In this document: positions 51,796-62,645 of the stretch, piece by piece
Numbering within the stretch: the stretch's first letter is position 1
Layout: every line of letters starts with the position of its first letter
DNA from: UBA6164 sp964344155
GTDB lineage: Bacteria; Patescibacteriota; Gracilibacteria; BD1-5; UBA6164
Reading direction: 5' to 3'
NCBI GenBank assembly: GCA_964344155.1
Contig: CAYFMG010000005.1
Location: 12,587-76,586 of the forward strand
DNA length: 64,000 nt
The notes under the pieces: generated by a model
What the model was told of the DNA's origin: nothing
The model's database searches: none
The model's input: the letters and a program-made list of their open reading frames with translations, nothing else
Made by a program: the position numbers and the translations under genes

Positions 51796-52018
51796 TTAGT
51801 TATAATTTTTCAATATTCATTTTTCAAAATATTTTATTTCTCTTGATTTACATTCGTTATAATTACTTTCTTCATCATAATTACTCCATCCTACACTTTC
51901 AAAGACACTAATACTTCATGTTCATGGTTTTCTACTAAATATATATCTTATTCACATTTCTTTTCATGCTCATTCTTTTACATTTCAAAATCTATCTTTT
52001 CTATACCTAAAGCATCTA
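51796..52018 (-). pseudogene. Orphan C-terminal tip of the nuclease toxin
   Basis: Open fragment of about 70 codons without a start, encoding DRFGNVKEGAGKEMGIRYIF, then SRKPGTGSISVFESVGW and a diverged tail REIKYFEKGILKNYN. More than 115 consecutive nucleotides (about 51875-51995) are identical to the 3' end of the giant toxin gene (54510-54633). It lies directly before the second immunity paralogue, mirroring the tip-immunity order at 54.4 kb. Remnant of a displaced toxin/immunity module. Confidence 0.8.
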
Positions 52019-52026
52019 AATTATGA

Positions 52027-52347
52027 TTATTTAAAAATAACATCAACATATAAATCCTCTAAATTATATCATTCATCTTTAGTTTTCTTAATTAAGTCAG
52101 GTATAGATTGTATTATTGTATTATATTTATCAATTACTTCTTTATTATTTATTGAAAAATCAAATATTAAACTGACAGGTCAAATAGTACCTTTTTTATT
52201 AATTATAATTCAATCATATCATAATATTTCATATCAATTCTTTACTAAATCTATAATATATTCTTTTAATTTAGAGTAATGGATATAACTTGAAGATAAT
52301 GAATTAGGTTTATTTTTTACATACTTTTTCTTAATTTTTTTAATCAT
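52027..52347 (-). CDS. Candidate immunity protein for the E5-like toxin, 106 aa
   Basis: ATG 52347, seven bases after the stop of the E5-like toxin frame; TAA 52027. Begins MIKKIKKKYVKNKPNSLSSS; small, soluble, alpha/beta by eye (GYEILGYDGIIINKKGTIGP). Immunity proteins of colicin-type nucleases are small and encoded directly after the toxin. No sequence family recognised; the role is from position only. Confidence 0.6.
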
Positions 52348-52354
52348 ATAATTT

Positions 52355-53389
52355 TTATTTTATATCATAAATTCTTGGATCAATTAACCAATTTATATCT
52401 TTTCTATCTGATACTTGAACAATATTTCAAGTTTTATCATTTATAACAACATATTGATTTTTTGAAATAAAGTATACTGTAGCTGGATCATTTTTTCATC
52501 AATAATTATCTATACTTTTTCACTTTTTATAAGGGGATTTTATTGCTTTTTCTATATCAGATTTTAACCATAATCTACTTTTCATTTGTAATAATATTTT
52601 ATCACTATAAGTTACTTTTGATAATTTTTTATGTATATTTAACTTATTTTCAAAATCAACTAGTTTTCTAATATATTTAATCTTTTTTATAATAAATCAC
52701 CCTATATTAGAATATTCTGTTACAATATCTTTAGCTTCTTTTAAAAGTTCTTCTTTAGCTATGTTATTTAGCTCAGTATCATTTTGTATATTGGATATGA
52801 TAATAGCAGACATAACTCACCAAGATTCTCACACATTCTTAATTCAAAGAATATTTGCTATATTTTTTAAAGTTTCTTGGTCTCTTTTTATCCATTCATC
52901 TTTGTTTTGTTCCCAATAATTGATTATATCTATTCTAATCGAATATATTAATAAATCAAGAGCTGATACTAGAGTATCATAATTTTCTAAATCTAATTCT
53001 CAATACTTAGATATAAAATTACTTCTTAGTATATTTACTTTTGTTAAAAAAGCATCTTGTCTTTCTATATCTAATTTTCTCAGTTTATTAATTATTATTC
53101 TAATTTTTGATTCTAATATTGCTCAGTTTTCTGTTTGCTTTAGTTTATCAGTTAATTTTTCTTTTTCTATTTCAAAATTAGATTTTATATCCAGAATATC
53201 TAGTCACTTATCTATACTATTAATTTTAGTTCATTCTGTACTATTTATTTTTATTCAAAAATCATTAAATATTTTTTCTAACTCTTTTAATAAATCACTT
53301 TCTATTTCAGTAATATCTTCTATTTCTTCAACTCCCCCAACAACAACTTTGATTATATCATAATTTGCATCATTATCCTTAGTTATCTT
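52355..53389 (-). CDS. Orphan toxin cassette: pre-toxin segment plus colicin E5-like tRNase domain (no start codon)
   Basis: About 344 open codons in code 25 from just after an in-frame TAA (53390) to TAA 52355, with no ATG near the 5' end. It opens with DANYDIIKVVVGGVEEIE, the same as the giant toxin's pre-toxin segment (about 60 nt near-identical). A helical region follows, then the C-terminal domain SDIEKAIKSPYKKGKSIDNY, NDPATVYFISKNQYVVINDK, TGNIVQVSDRKDINWLIDPR. This matches colicin E5's ribonuclease domain, which cleaves anticodons of queuosine-type tRNAs (Tyr, His, Asn, Asp). A terminator (53406-53438) lies upstream, so it should be silent until recombined onto the giant gene. Confidence 0.82.
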
Positions 53390-53405
53390 TTAGTGTTACT
53401 TTAAG

Positions 53406-53438
53406 AATAAAGCATATACAAAATGTATATGCTTTATT
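53406..53438 (-). terminator. Terminator separating the active toxin/immunity pair from the orphan cassette
   Basis: Stem aataaagcatatac-aaaat-gtatatgctttatt plus A/T runs, directly after the immunity gene's TAA. Confidence 0.85.
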
Positions 53439-54416
53439 TTACTCTACAACATAATTATATTTTGCCATAGGAGCTTGTCATAATAGCTTTAAATCCTCAT
53501 CACTTATTTTTAATTCTCAGTTTTTATCTAATACTTCAGGGATATAGTCTACTATATCTTGATATCCTTCTTTTCAGTATTCTTCAATATCTTTGATTAA
53601 ATCCATCCATCATTCTAAACCATTATATTTTTCTATTATTTCTTTAGAGTAATATAATGATTGATAGAATCAATATGGTAGTAATTCATTTAATTTTTTC
53701 AGGTATTCAATATATTTTTCTTCATTTTCTTTACTAGTTAGATTAAAAGGATCTTTTTCATTTACTTGGATATATATTCCTCTATCTTCAAACTCTTCTA
53801 ATTTATATACTAGGGGTTTTATCTTTTTCTTAAACTCTTCTTTGTTTAAGATGTTTTTGAATATGAAAGGTCATATAAAAGATATTGGATCTAATACATC
53901 TGTCATACAGTATGATTTTCAAGAAGTGTAATTTTTTTGAATATTAATAAGTTTTTCTCATTCTTCATATATTCAAGATATTCTTCAGTAAGTTATTTGA
54001 AAATTTTTTATTAGAAATTTCAAATAACTTATAAATAAGTTATTTGAAATTTTTGTATTATATATTGATAGTTTTAGTAATTTATTACAACTATATAATT
54101 GTTGTTTTTCTCATTTTCATAGATACCTATCTTCTAATCTCATTTTAATCTTAAAAGTAAGTCAATGATTTCATTCTCAATAAAATATTAAATCATTTCT
54201 ATCATTACTTTTTATGTCTTTCTCATAATTAAATTTATCTATCTTTTTATATCTTCATTTTTCATAGTATTTTATTTTTCATAGAGGATTTTCTTTACTT
54301 AATAAATGTTTTATTATTTTTACTACTCACTCTTTATTTTCTTTTAAAGTCCATAATCATCATAGTTCTACAAAGTTTTTTTCATTCTTATAATTATAAG
54401 ATTTATTCTTATCCAT
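53439..54416 (-). CDS. Putative immunity protein for the giant nuclease toxin, 325 aa
   Basis: ATG 54416, nine bases after the stop of the giant toxin gene; TAA 53439. Starts MDKNKSYNYKNEKNFVELGG. The N-terminal third is Lys/Tyr/Asp-rich, a diverse middle follows, and a C-terminal helical domain (EGWMDLIKDIEEYGKEGYQD) is shared almost exactly with the damaged paralogue at 50827-51784. No signal peptide, so cytosolic, as an immunity protein should be. Longer than most immunity proteins, so an accessory or processing role is also possible. Role inferred from position and from its co-duplication with toxin tips. Confidence 0.65.
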
Positions 54417-54424
54417 ACTTTTAA

Positions 54425-57400
54425 TTAATTAAAATTTATTAATATTCACTTGCTATCAAAATATTTTATTTCTCTTTGCTTACATTCTTTATTATTTTTT
54501 AATTCACTCCATCCTACACTTTCAAAGACACTAATACTTCATGTTCATGGTTTTCTACTAAATATATATCTTATTCACATTTCTTTTCATGCTCATTCTT
54601 TTACATTTCAAAATCTATCTTTTCTATCTTCATTAACTTGGTTACATTCAGTTAAATAATCCTCTAGTTGTCCTTTAGTAATTTTACTAGTTGTTTTATA
54701 ATTCTTCATTTCTACTAATATATTTTTATCTAAAGTATTTAACTCTCCATATGCTGATCTTTCTTCTAATAATCAATCAGATACTCTTTTTTTACCAAAT
54801 TTATTTTGATATATATATCTTTGCATGTTTTTGTATTCTAGTTTATGGATTTTTATCCATTTTTCAAATAAACTTCATTTTGCACTTCAGTTTATTTTAT
54901 CACTACAACTTAACATTTCTTGATAATTCATATCTTTTATTTTAAACCAACTAAGTCATATTTTAACCCATTGTTGTATATTATTTGGTTTCTCTTTTGA
55001 ATTACATTTTGGTAGTTTTTTATCTTCTTCTTCATTATCTTTTTCCTTCTTTTTTTCCCTTAACTCATCTAATTTAGTCTCTTTGCTAGGTAACTTTTTT
55101 AAATGATTTAATTTTTCATATTTAAATGGAATTGCTGATAATGAAAGCTTTGTTTTTAGATATGCTCTATAATACTCTATCTCATATTCACTATGTCATT
55201 CTAATATATTTTCTATATTTATCAATAGATTCTTTAGTTCATTGAAATAATTTACTAAATCACTTCATAAATCTAAAGGATTTAATTTTAAAACATCTCA
55301 TAATCCCCCTATTAAACTAGAAATCTCTCATATATCAAACAAACTTCATAATTCTTCTTTATATTCTCTGTATGCTTCATCACTTCAATCTAATTCACCC
55401 CTTTCTTTATCTCATAATAAAGCTCTTTCATATGAAGCTACTCATGTTCTTAATATAATTATTTGTAAGTATAACTTATCTGTAGGTAACTTTCTATATA
55501 TATTTTCTTTTTTGAACTGTTTTACTCTTAAAGTATAAGCTTTACTTCTTAAATATTCTTCACTTTTTCATGAAACAAATTTTTCTAATCTTTCTCTATA
55601 ATTATTTACTACTTTTCTAAACACATTCTTTTTTCATTCATACTTAATATTTCTTTTTAAAAAGTATTCATAAAATTTATCAATAAATTCTTCCCAGCTC
55701 TCAAAATAACCTTTTGTAAATATTCAATTTATTTTAATATTTATATCTAATTCTTCTTTTTTAAACTTTATTGAGTCAATTAGTTCTTCTGTAAAGATAT
55801 CTATATATCATTCTTCATTTAATAATCTTTCTATATCTAAACTATTAAAAACTTCTTCACTTGTATCTTCTCATATTAATTTTTCTATTTCTTCAACTCC
55901 CCCAACAACAACTTTGATTATATCATAATTTGCATTATTATCCTCTACTCTTAAATAGCTTACTCAAATACTTTTTGGTATTACCTTAATTACATTTAAA
56001 AGCTCTCAGTCTACTTCTATAGAAGTTAAGTAGGCATCTATATTATCATTGTCCCTAGTTATCTTTTTAATTCATAGATATGATTCTTTTATTGAAACAT
56101 ATTCATAATTACCGTTTAAGTGTAAGTATCATTCTTCTCATGTCTTTGGATAGCTTAGTTTTAGTTCTACCTTGTCCACTCTTACTCAAAAAGTTAAAGT
56201 TTGTCCATACTTGTCCTTTAGTGTTACTTTTGTCGTTCATGGCTTTTTTCATGATATCTTTATAACTCATTTCCTTCACTCTGTGTTTTGAACAATAAAT
56301 CAAATTATATCACTATCAAATCATTCTAGCTTTGTATAATCTCACCCTCAGTCCAGTATATCTATCTCTATACTCTCTAACTGCTTTAAGTTAGCTCAAC
56401 TTGATGATACAGTAATAGGCTTAATTGGAGCCTCAACCGTTATCGTAAAAGTAGCTGTATGAATACCATTCTCGTATACATAAACATCCGCTACTCATGG
56501 TTTTTTTCATTTAACCTCTAGTTTTTCGTAAATCTTACCTCACTCATATTGCCTTAATAATCTCAAATCTAGTATACTAGTATCTGAAACAGTATATGTA
56601 TACTCTCTTTCCTCTCACCACCAGTTTGTATTACAAGCTAATCACTCTGGAGCAGTACATGTAAATAGCCTTACTGGTTTAGCTTTTACTGTTACTTTAA
56701 AAATATGTGATACATATTCTCCTCTGTATTTTTCAATATGAACCTCAAATACTCATGGTCTTAGTCATGTAACATAAAATGATCTCTTTCATGTTCTTAA
56801 CTCTCATACTCATGAAGATGATTGTTTTGTTGTATAACCAGAATTTGAAACCGTAAATATACATCTGTCTCAAATATATGTACTACACTCTATAACCTCT
56901 GATTCTGGTATAGGAAGTACTGTGAAATGTATGATCTTTTTTAAATATCAATCCCTATATATTTTAATATCTGTCTCTCATGGATTTTTTGCATAGATAT
57001 AAGGTGAGTTAATATATCATAAACTAGAATCTCAAAAAGAATAAGTATCTCTACTAGATATTCATACACTAGTATATTCTGTTTTTACTAGACTAATATT
57101 AGATTTATATATCTTTGAAGTAATATTTACTATATATTTTGCAAATCCTGATCATCATCTCTTTATAAATCTGATTTGAGCCGTTCATTCTCAATTAGTT
57201 TTTATATAAATCCTATTTCTTGAGGTACGAGCTACTCTATTATTATATAATCAATCAATATTTGTATATACATTGTACCGTCATAAGTCTTCTGGTAATA
57301 CTATCTCCTGCTCTACTCAAGAATATATTTCAATATTGTACTCTATAGGTTTTGGTTTTTCTAAAACATTTATTTTGTATGTATAAAAATGTACTCAATT

Positions 57401-60400
57401 GTAACTAGCATAAATCTCTACAGTTCAAGGATTAATTCATTTTATACTAAAACGATTCCATCATTTGTATATAGATACTTTTGTAGTATCTGAAACAGTA
57501 TAAGTATAAGAGTGTCAGTTACTTAATCTTATTTCTAAATTTTTAGTTTCATAAACTTCTTTTTCTATTATCTGTACTCTCGGTGCTACGTTTATATTTA
57601 TAGTATATATATGATGTCAGTTTCTGTTTTTTACATGATATACTTGTGTTCAATATGATACTCATTTAACTCTAATATATCAGTCATAAGAATATAAATA
57701 AGTATATCAACCTGTTCATCACATGTTATAATAATAATACTCTCTTTTGTTTGGAAAAAATAGGTTTACCCGTTCATATGGAGCAACACTTATATCATAC
57801 TCTTTTGGTGGTGGTGGTGATTTTATATCAAGTCTTAATATATATTTTAAATATCAACTAGAATCAGTTACTTTTATATCAAGTACTCATATTTTTTTTG
57901 TATCTACTCTATAATCCCATTTTGTTGAATGTACTTCTCATAAAGTATCATCAGATTTTTCAAAATTTAACCAGTAAGCATATCTTTCTTCATGAGTATA
58001 TGATTCTCAAACTATTAACTCTTTTTCAATTATAGTTGCTGGCTCTATTATAAGTTTTAATATATACAGGTTTCATACTTTTATATAAACTGTTCAAGTT
58101 TTTTGTGTTTTTACTTGAAAAAGCCGTTTGTGAGCCAATATAGATATTCATAAATCATTACTTGAAATACTATATCAATATGACCGAGCTCAATCTAATC
58201 ACTTAGTATAATATGATCATTGTTTTGTTGTTTCTGTAATTATAGGTAGCCCTGTACTTTTAGGATCATTTTCAAAACTGTTAATATATGTTCAATTTTG
58301 TTCTAAACTTGAAGCATCAAATATTTCTAGATTCTCTATTAATATTGATTCATTTTCAGGTGATTGCAAGTGTTTTTCTTCAGGTTCTTTTTCTTCCTCT
58401 ATTATATTTTTCTCTTCCCTAGCTGGGATTTCTTCTCATTCTTCAAGTATTGTTATTTTTCTTTTTTCTATTTCTTCTTCTGTTTCTTCTAAGTTATTAT
58501 TTATTCCTAATCATTTTTCTGCTCAGTCTATAAAAAAATCATCTGCAAATTTTAGATTTAAGACTTTTTCTTCTATTAATTCTATTTCTTCGTATTCTTC
58601 TTTTATAATTATTTCTGCTTTTTCTTCATTACTGTTTGTGTCTAAACCTTCTTTAGCTCAATCTATGTATAGTGGTTTATTTATTGGTTCAAATATTTCT
58701 GGTTCTTGTTCTTCTTCTATATCCTCTATGCTGTTTACTTCTATATCTAGTTTATTACCATTTTCATCAAAGATTTGATCTTCACCTGCTATTATTGTAT
58801 CCTTTTTTTCCTCAAAAACTTCTTCTATATCTATTACTTCTACTTCAGAATTACTTCAGTCTGAGTTTAATTCTAGATCTAAGTTTTCTTTTTTTGGAAA
58901 ATCTATACTTTTTATATTTACTCAACTATGCTCTACCTCTAGTTTTAATTCATCTGTGTTTTCTTTTGGGTATTTTTTTGTTTCATAGTTAAAATTAGGA
59001 TCAAGAGTAGATCTTAATAATATTTTTTCTTGTTTATTATCTAATACTTCCTCTTGAACTTCTTCTTTTATATTAAGTTCTTGAATTTCTACTGTGGCTA
59101 TATCTTTTTCTGAGTTAAATGTATTTAAAATACTATCAACATCTGGAAATCAAGCCATATATTTATTATCAATATATTCAGTTTTTATATTGTTTTTTCT
59201 AAATATATTTTTGATTTCTTTGATTGTCAGTTCTTTTTTCAAACTTTTCATCACAGAAACTAGTCAAACAATATGTGGTGTAGCCATACTTGTTCAACTT
59301 AACTTTTTATATTTTCCATTAGGTTGTGTAGAATATATTCATACTCATGGAGCTGAAATATCTACTGTTTGTCCATAGTTTGAAAAACTAGCTCTTTTTA
59401 AGTTTTTGTCTACAGCTCATACTGTTATAGTATTTCTACATCATCATGGTACAAATTCTTTTGCATCTATATTACTGTTTCATGAAGATGCAACTACTAT
59501 TATATTGTTTTGTGTAACTGATTTTATAGCATCACAAATTGGATTTGTAGAAGTATTAGCTCTAGCTCAAAGGCTCATATTCAATATATCCAGTTTGTTT
59601 TCTTTTGCATATTCTAGTGCTTTTATTATAGCATAGTTAGGACAAAATCATTTATCATTACATATTTTTAAAGGAACTAGTTCTACATATGGATTTACTC
59701 AAACAATTCAAGTATTGTTTATGTTTGATCAAATTATTCAGGCTATGTGTGTTCCATGTCATTGATCATCATAGGCATCATTATCATTGTTTATGAAATC
59801 ATATCAACCACTTACTTTTCATTTTAAATCAGGATGATTATAATCTATTCATGTATCAATTACTCATACCTTGATTTTTTGACTATCTTTTATTAAGTCT
59901 AGGTAACTTGATGGATTAAATTTACTCACTCACCATGTCAGATCCAAATTTTCTCAATTCAATATATTTGTAGCCTCTTTCTCCTGTGAAGGAGAGAGAA
60001 TTCAAGAGAGAGTTTTTTCTTTATTATTTATAGTAAATACTTCAGGAGTAACCACTTCTATTCATAAAAAAGAGTCTGGTATATTTCATGACCCGATATC
60101 TTCTAGTATTTCTTTTCTGAATATTGAATCATTTGAAACAAAAAATTCATAGTAGTTTTGTTTAGATTCACTATACAAAAAATCTATTTTTAATTTTTCA
60201 TCAAATTTCCTATATTTTTTTAATAGATCATTTTTATTTTCTTTTGTTTTTATTATAAGTCTATAAAAATCATCTTTTTTAAGTGAATCTTGTAGAGTAT
60301 CTAGAGCTTGTTTTTTCTCTACTTTTGTTTTTGCAACTTCATCACTTATATTGTCTTTTATATCATCATATTTAGTAACTCATGAAACAACTTTTAGTAC

Positions 60401-60709
60401 TACTACTTTTGATGTTTCTTCTACTATTTCTTTTAGCTCTTTAGAGCTCTTTGTTACATTTATATCTTGTTTTGCTTCTTTTATATATTCTTTTATTTCT
60501 TTTTCTTTTTCCCTGAGCTTGGTGGATATTTCCTTGTCTTTTATTTTGTCATCTAGTTTATTAACAACTATTTCCATTTTTCCCCCGACACTGTCCAATA
60601 CTTGAGATATTTTCTCTATCTCTGATTGTTTGTTTGCATATATCTCTCATATTCAGAAATTTGAAATCATGAATAATATTAAGAGCATTGCACTACATAT
60701 TTTTCTCAT
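54425..60709 (-). CDS. Giant secreted subtilase/polymorphic toxin, 2094 aa
   Basis: One code-25 frame checked codon by codon for TAA/TAG. Order: signal peptide (1-23); helical, charged propeptide (24-235); S8 peptidase with Asp285 (VIDTGIDYNHPDL), His318 (DQGHGTHIAG) and Ser474 (GTSMATPHIVG); a Glu-rich linker (about 545-790) with repeats such as FIDGAEKGLGINNN and YIDGAKEGLDTNSN; tandem Ig-like repeats of about 100 aa (about 800-1530) marked by YTYTVSDTT-like strands; pre-toxin segment IIKVVVGGVEEIE (about 1598); helical C-terminal region; and a tip (about 1950-2094) with KGSLFEKWIKIHKL, RVSDGLLEE and VEMKNYKTT, a PD-(D/E)XK-like D...ExK pattern. Secreted, probably self-cleaving, delivering a nuclease. 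Immunity gene follows. Confidence 0.85.
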
Positions 60710-60838
60710 AATAAAAAAAATTATAATATAAATGTATCCCTATATGGAAGAAATAGGCTCCTAATCCTATTTCCTCCTAGAGATTTTTATATTATACTGA
60801 TGGGGCATTAAAAAAGCATTAAAATCAGAGACTTTTTT

Positions 60839-61228
60839 TTATTTTCTTAAAATTTTTACTATTTCTTTCTGATAATTGAGGCTTTTTTCTTTTAATATAT
60901 TTTCTGATAATATATCAAAATCGTGTACTAGCTTATTTCTAAGTTTGTGTAGTTCCCAAATTTTATTTAGATTTCAGATTACTATAGGTTTTTGTTTTAA
61001 TATTTCTCAAAAGCTTCATTTGTATCAGAATGCTTGTAATATCTTGTGATATAGTTTATCCAAATCTATTATTTGTTCTTTATAACTATTATTCGAAGAT
61101 ATTTTTTTTAATTGTTTTATAAAGAAAGTCCTATCATTTTCTGATATTCACTTTTTTTTACTGAATTTAAATACCAAAAATATTCAAACAAGTACTATTA
61201 CTAAAAATATAATTATATATATGTTCAT
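60839..61228 (-). CDS. Membrane-anchored hypothetical protein, 129 aa
   Basis: One N-terminal membrane segment (MNIYIIIFLVIVLVGIFLVF) and a helical cytosolic domain with LDKLYHKILQAFGYKGSFGE and LHKLRNKLVHDFDILSE, a pattern common in small CPR proteins whose His-x-Asp segment suggests a conserved site (HEPN/DUF4145-like helices are possible). Spaced 129 bp upstream of the giant toxin on the same strand. Confidence 0.68.
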
Positions 61229-61251
61229 GATTATAGGTTATTAATTATTAA

Positions 61252-61374
61252 ATAATCCCTCAGTCCTTCGGACAGCTCCCTTTAATACTAAAGGGAGCCT
61301 AGAAAAAAAGTTCTTATTTAAATCAACTTTCTTCCTTTAGTATTAAAGGAAGTACCCCGAAGGGGGGATGGATT
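61252..61374. repeat. Palindromic repeat, second family
   Basis: About 120 bp with outer inverted ends (atccctcagtccttcgg / ccgaaggggggatggat) and two internal palindromes (ctccctttaatactaaagggag and cttcctttagtattaaaggaag). Same two-palindrome architecture as the family at 9.5, 47 and 48.5 kb but different sequence. Overlaps the stop of the hflX gene. Confidence 0.85.
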
Positions 61375-62548
61375 ATAAATTATTAATTATTTTTTCTTTT
61401 AATTCTTCTAATCATATCTTTTTGTAAGCTGAAACAAAAACTGGGTTTAACTCTTCAAAAGTTTGTTTTAATTCTTCTATATTTTCTGCTTGGTCAATTT
61501 TATTAAATATATATAGTTTTTTTTGTTTAGCTCAAATGTTTTCTAGTATATCATCAACTACTTTTATTTTCTCAGCTATTTTTGGATCACTTGCATCAAC
61601 TACATGTAGTAGTAAATCTGATTCTATAGAGTCTTCTAGTGTAGATTTAAATGCATCTATTAGCTTTGGTGGTAGTTCTCTTATAAATCAGATTGTATCA
61701 TTTATAAGTACTTCTTTTGGTGGTATATATTCTCATGTTTCTTCATTGTATTGTGCTTCTATAAACATTTTTCATACACTTGTTCATAGTGTGGCAAAGA
61801 GTTTATCTTCGGCTAGTACTCATTTTTTTGTAAGAGAGTTTGTTAGGGTTGATTTTCAAGCATTTGTATAACCGACTACTCATACTGTTTTGATTCATTT
61901 TCTAGATCTTGATTGTCTATGTTGAGCTCTTACTTTTTCATATTGTTCTAGGTCTTTTCTGATGTGTTGTTCTTTTTTTCTTAAGTGTCTTTTCATTATT
62001 TCTGTATTTGTTTCTCATTTTCATCTTGTACCTATTCAACCTCATTGTTTTGATAGTTCCATTCACATACCAAATATTCTTGGTCACATGTGTTTTATTG
62101 CAGCTAGTTCTATTTGTAGTTTTGCTTCTTTGCTTTTTGCGTGGCGTTCAAATATTTTTAATATTAGGTCTACTCTATCCCATGCTTTTGCTCCTATTGG
62201 TTTTAGTTTTTCATTTATTTTATATATTTGGCTAGCTTTTAGTATATTTCATAGAATTAGTATATTTGCTTTTTGTTCTTTCATTTCTTCTATGATGTCA
62301 TCTAGCCTTCATTCTCCTATAAATGTATTGTAATCTGGAGTTGATTTATTTTGTATGTGTTTTACTATAACTACTCCTCAGTAAGTGTTTACTAGGTTTT
62401 CTAGTTCTAGCATTCTATCTTCCATGTTTTGTCTTATTTCTAGGTCTGCTGGTAGTACGTCAGCAACAAAAACCCTAAGCTCTTTATCACTATACTCAAG
62501 GTTTTGTTGTAGTTGTTCCAACTCTCTATCTGATTTATATCTTGTCAT
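61373..62548 (-). CDS. hflX: Ribosome-associated GTPase HflX
   Basis: 391 residues. N-terminal HflX domain with GGVVIVKHIQNKSTPDYNTF, IGEGRLDDI and WDRVDLILKIFERHAKSKEA, then the glycine-rich KQGGGIGTRGKGETNTE segment and the G domain: G1 VGYTNAGKSTL, G3 INDTIGFIRELPPKLIDAFK, G4 FNKID, G5 VSAYKKIG. Several motif glycines are TGA. Dissociates or rescues stalled ribosomes. Start at ATG 62548, without a Shine-Dalgarno. Confidence 0.94.
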
Positions 62549-62610
62549 AATATATTTACTGGTTAATTTTTGCTATTATATTCACAAAGCCTTTAATTGC
62601 AAATACATCA

Positions 62611-62640
62611 AAAAAAGACTAGTAGTCTAGTCTTTTTTTG
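62611..62640. terminator. Bidirectional terminator
   Basis: Stem aaaaaagactag-tagt-ctagtctttttt, upstream of hflX and downstream of the fibrinogen-domain gene. Confidence 0.85.
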
Positions 62641-62645
62641 TTTAA

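Noticed and set aside
58672..58992. Leu-rich plus-strand frame resembling a membrane protein
   Set aside because: Antisense of the Glu/Asp/Asn-rich linker of the giant subtilase; no ribosome-binding site or context.
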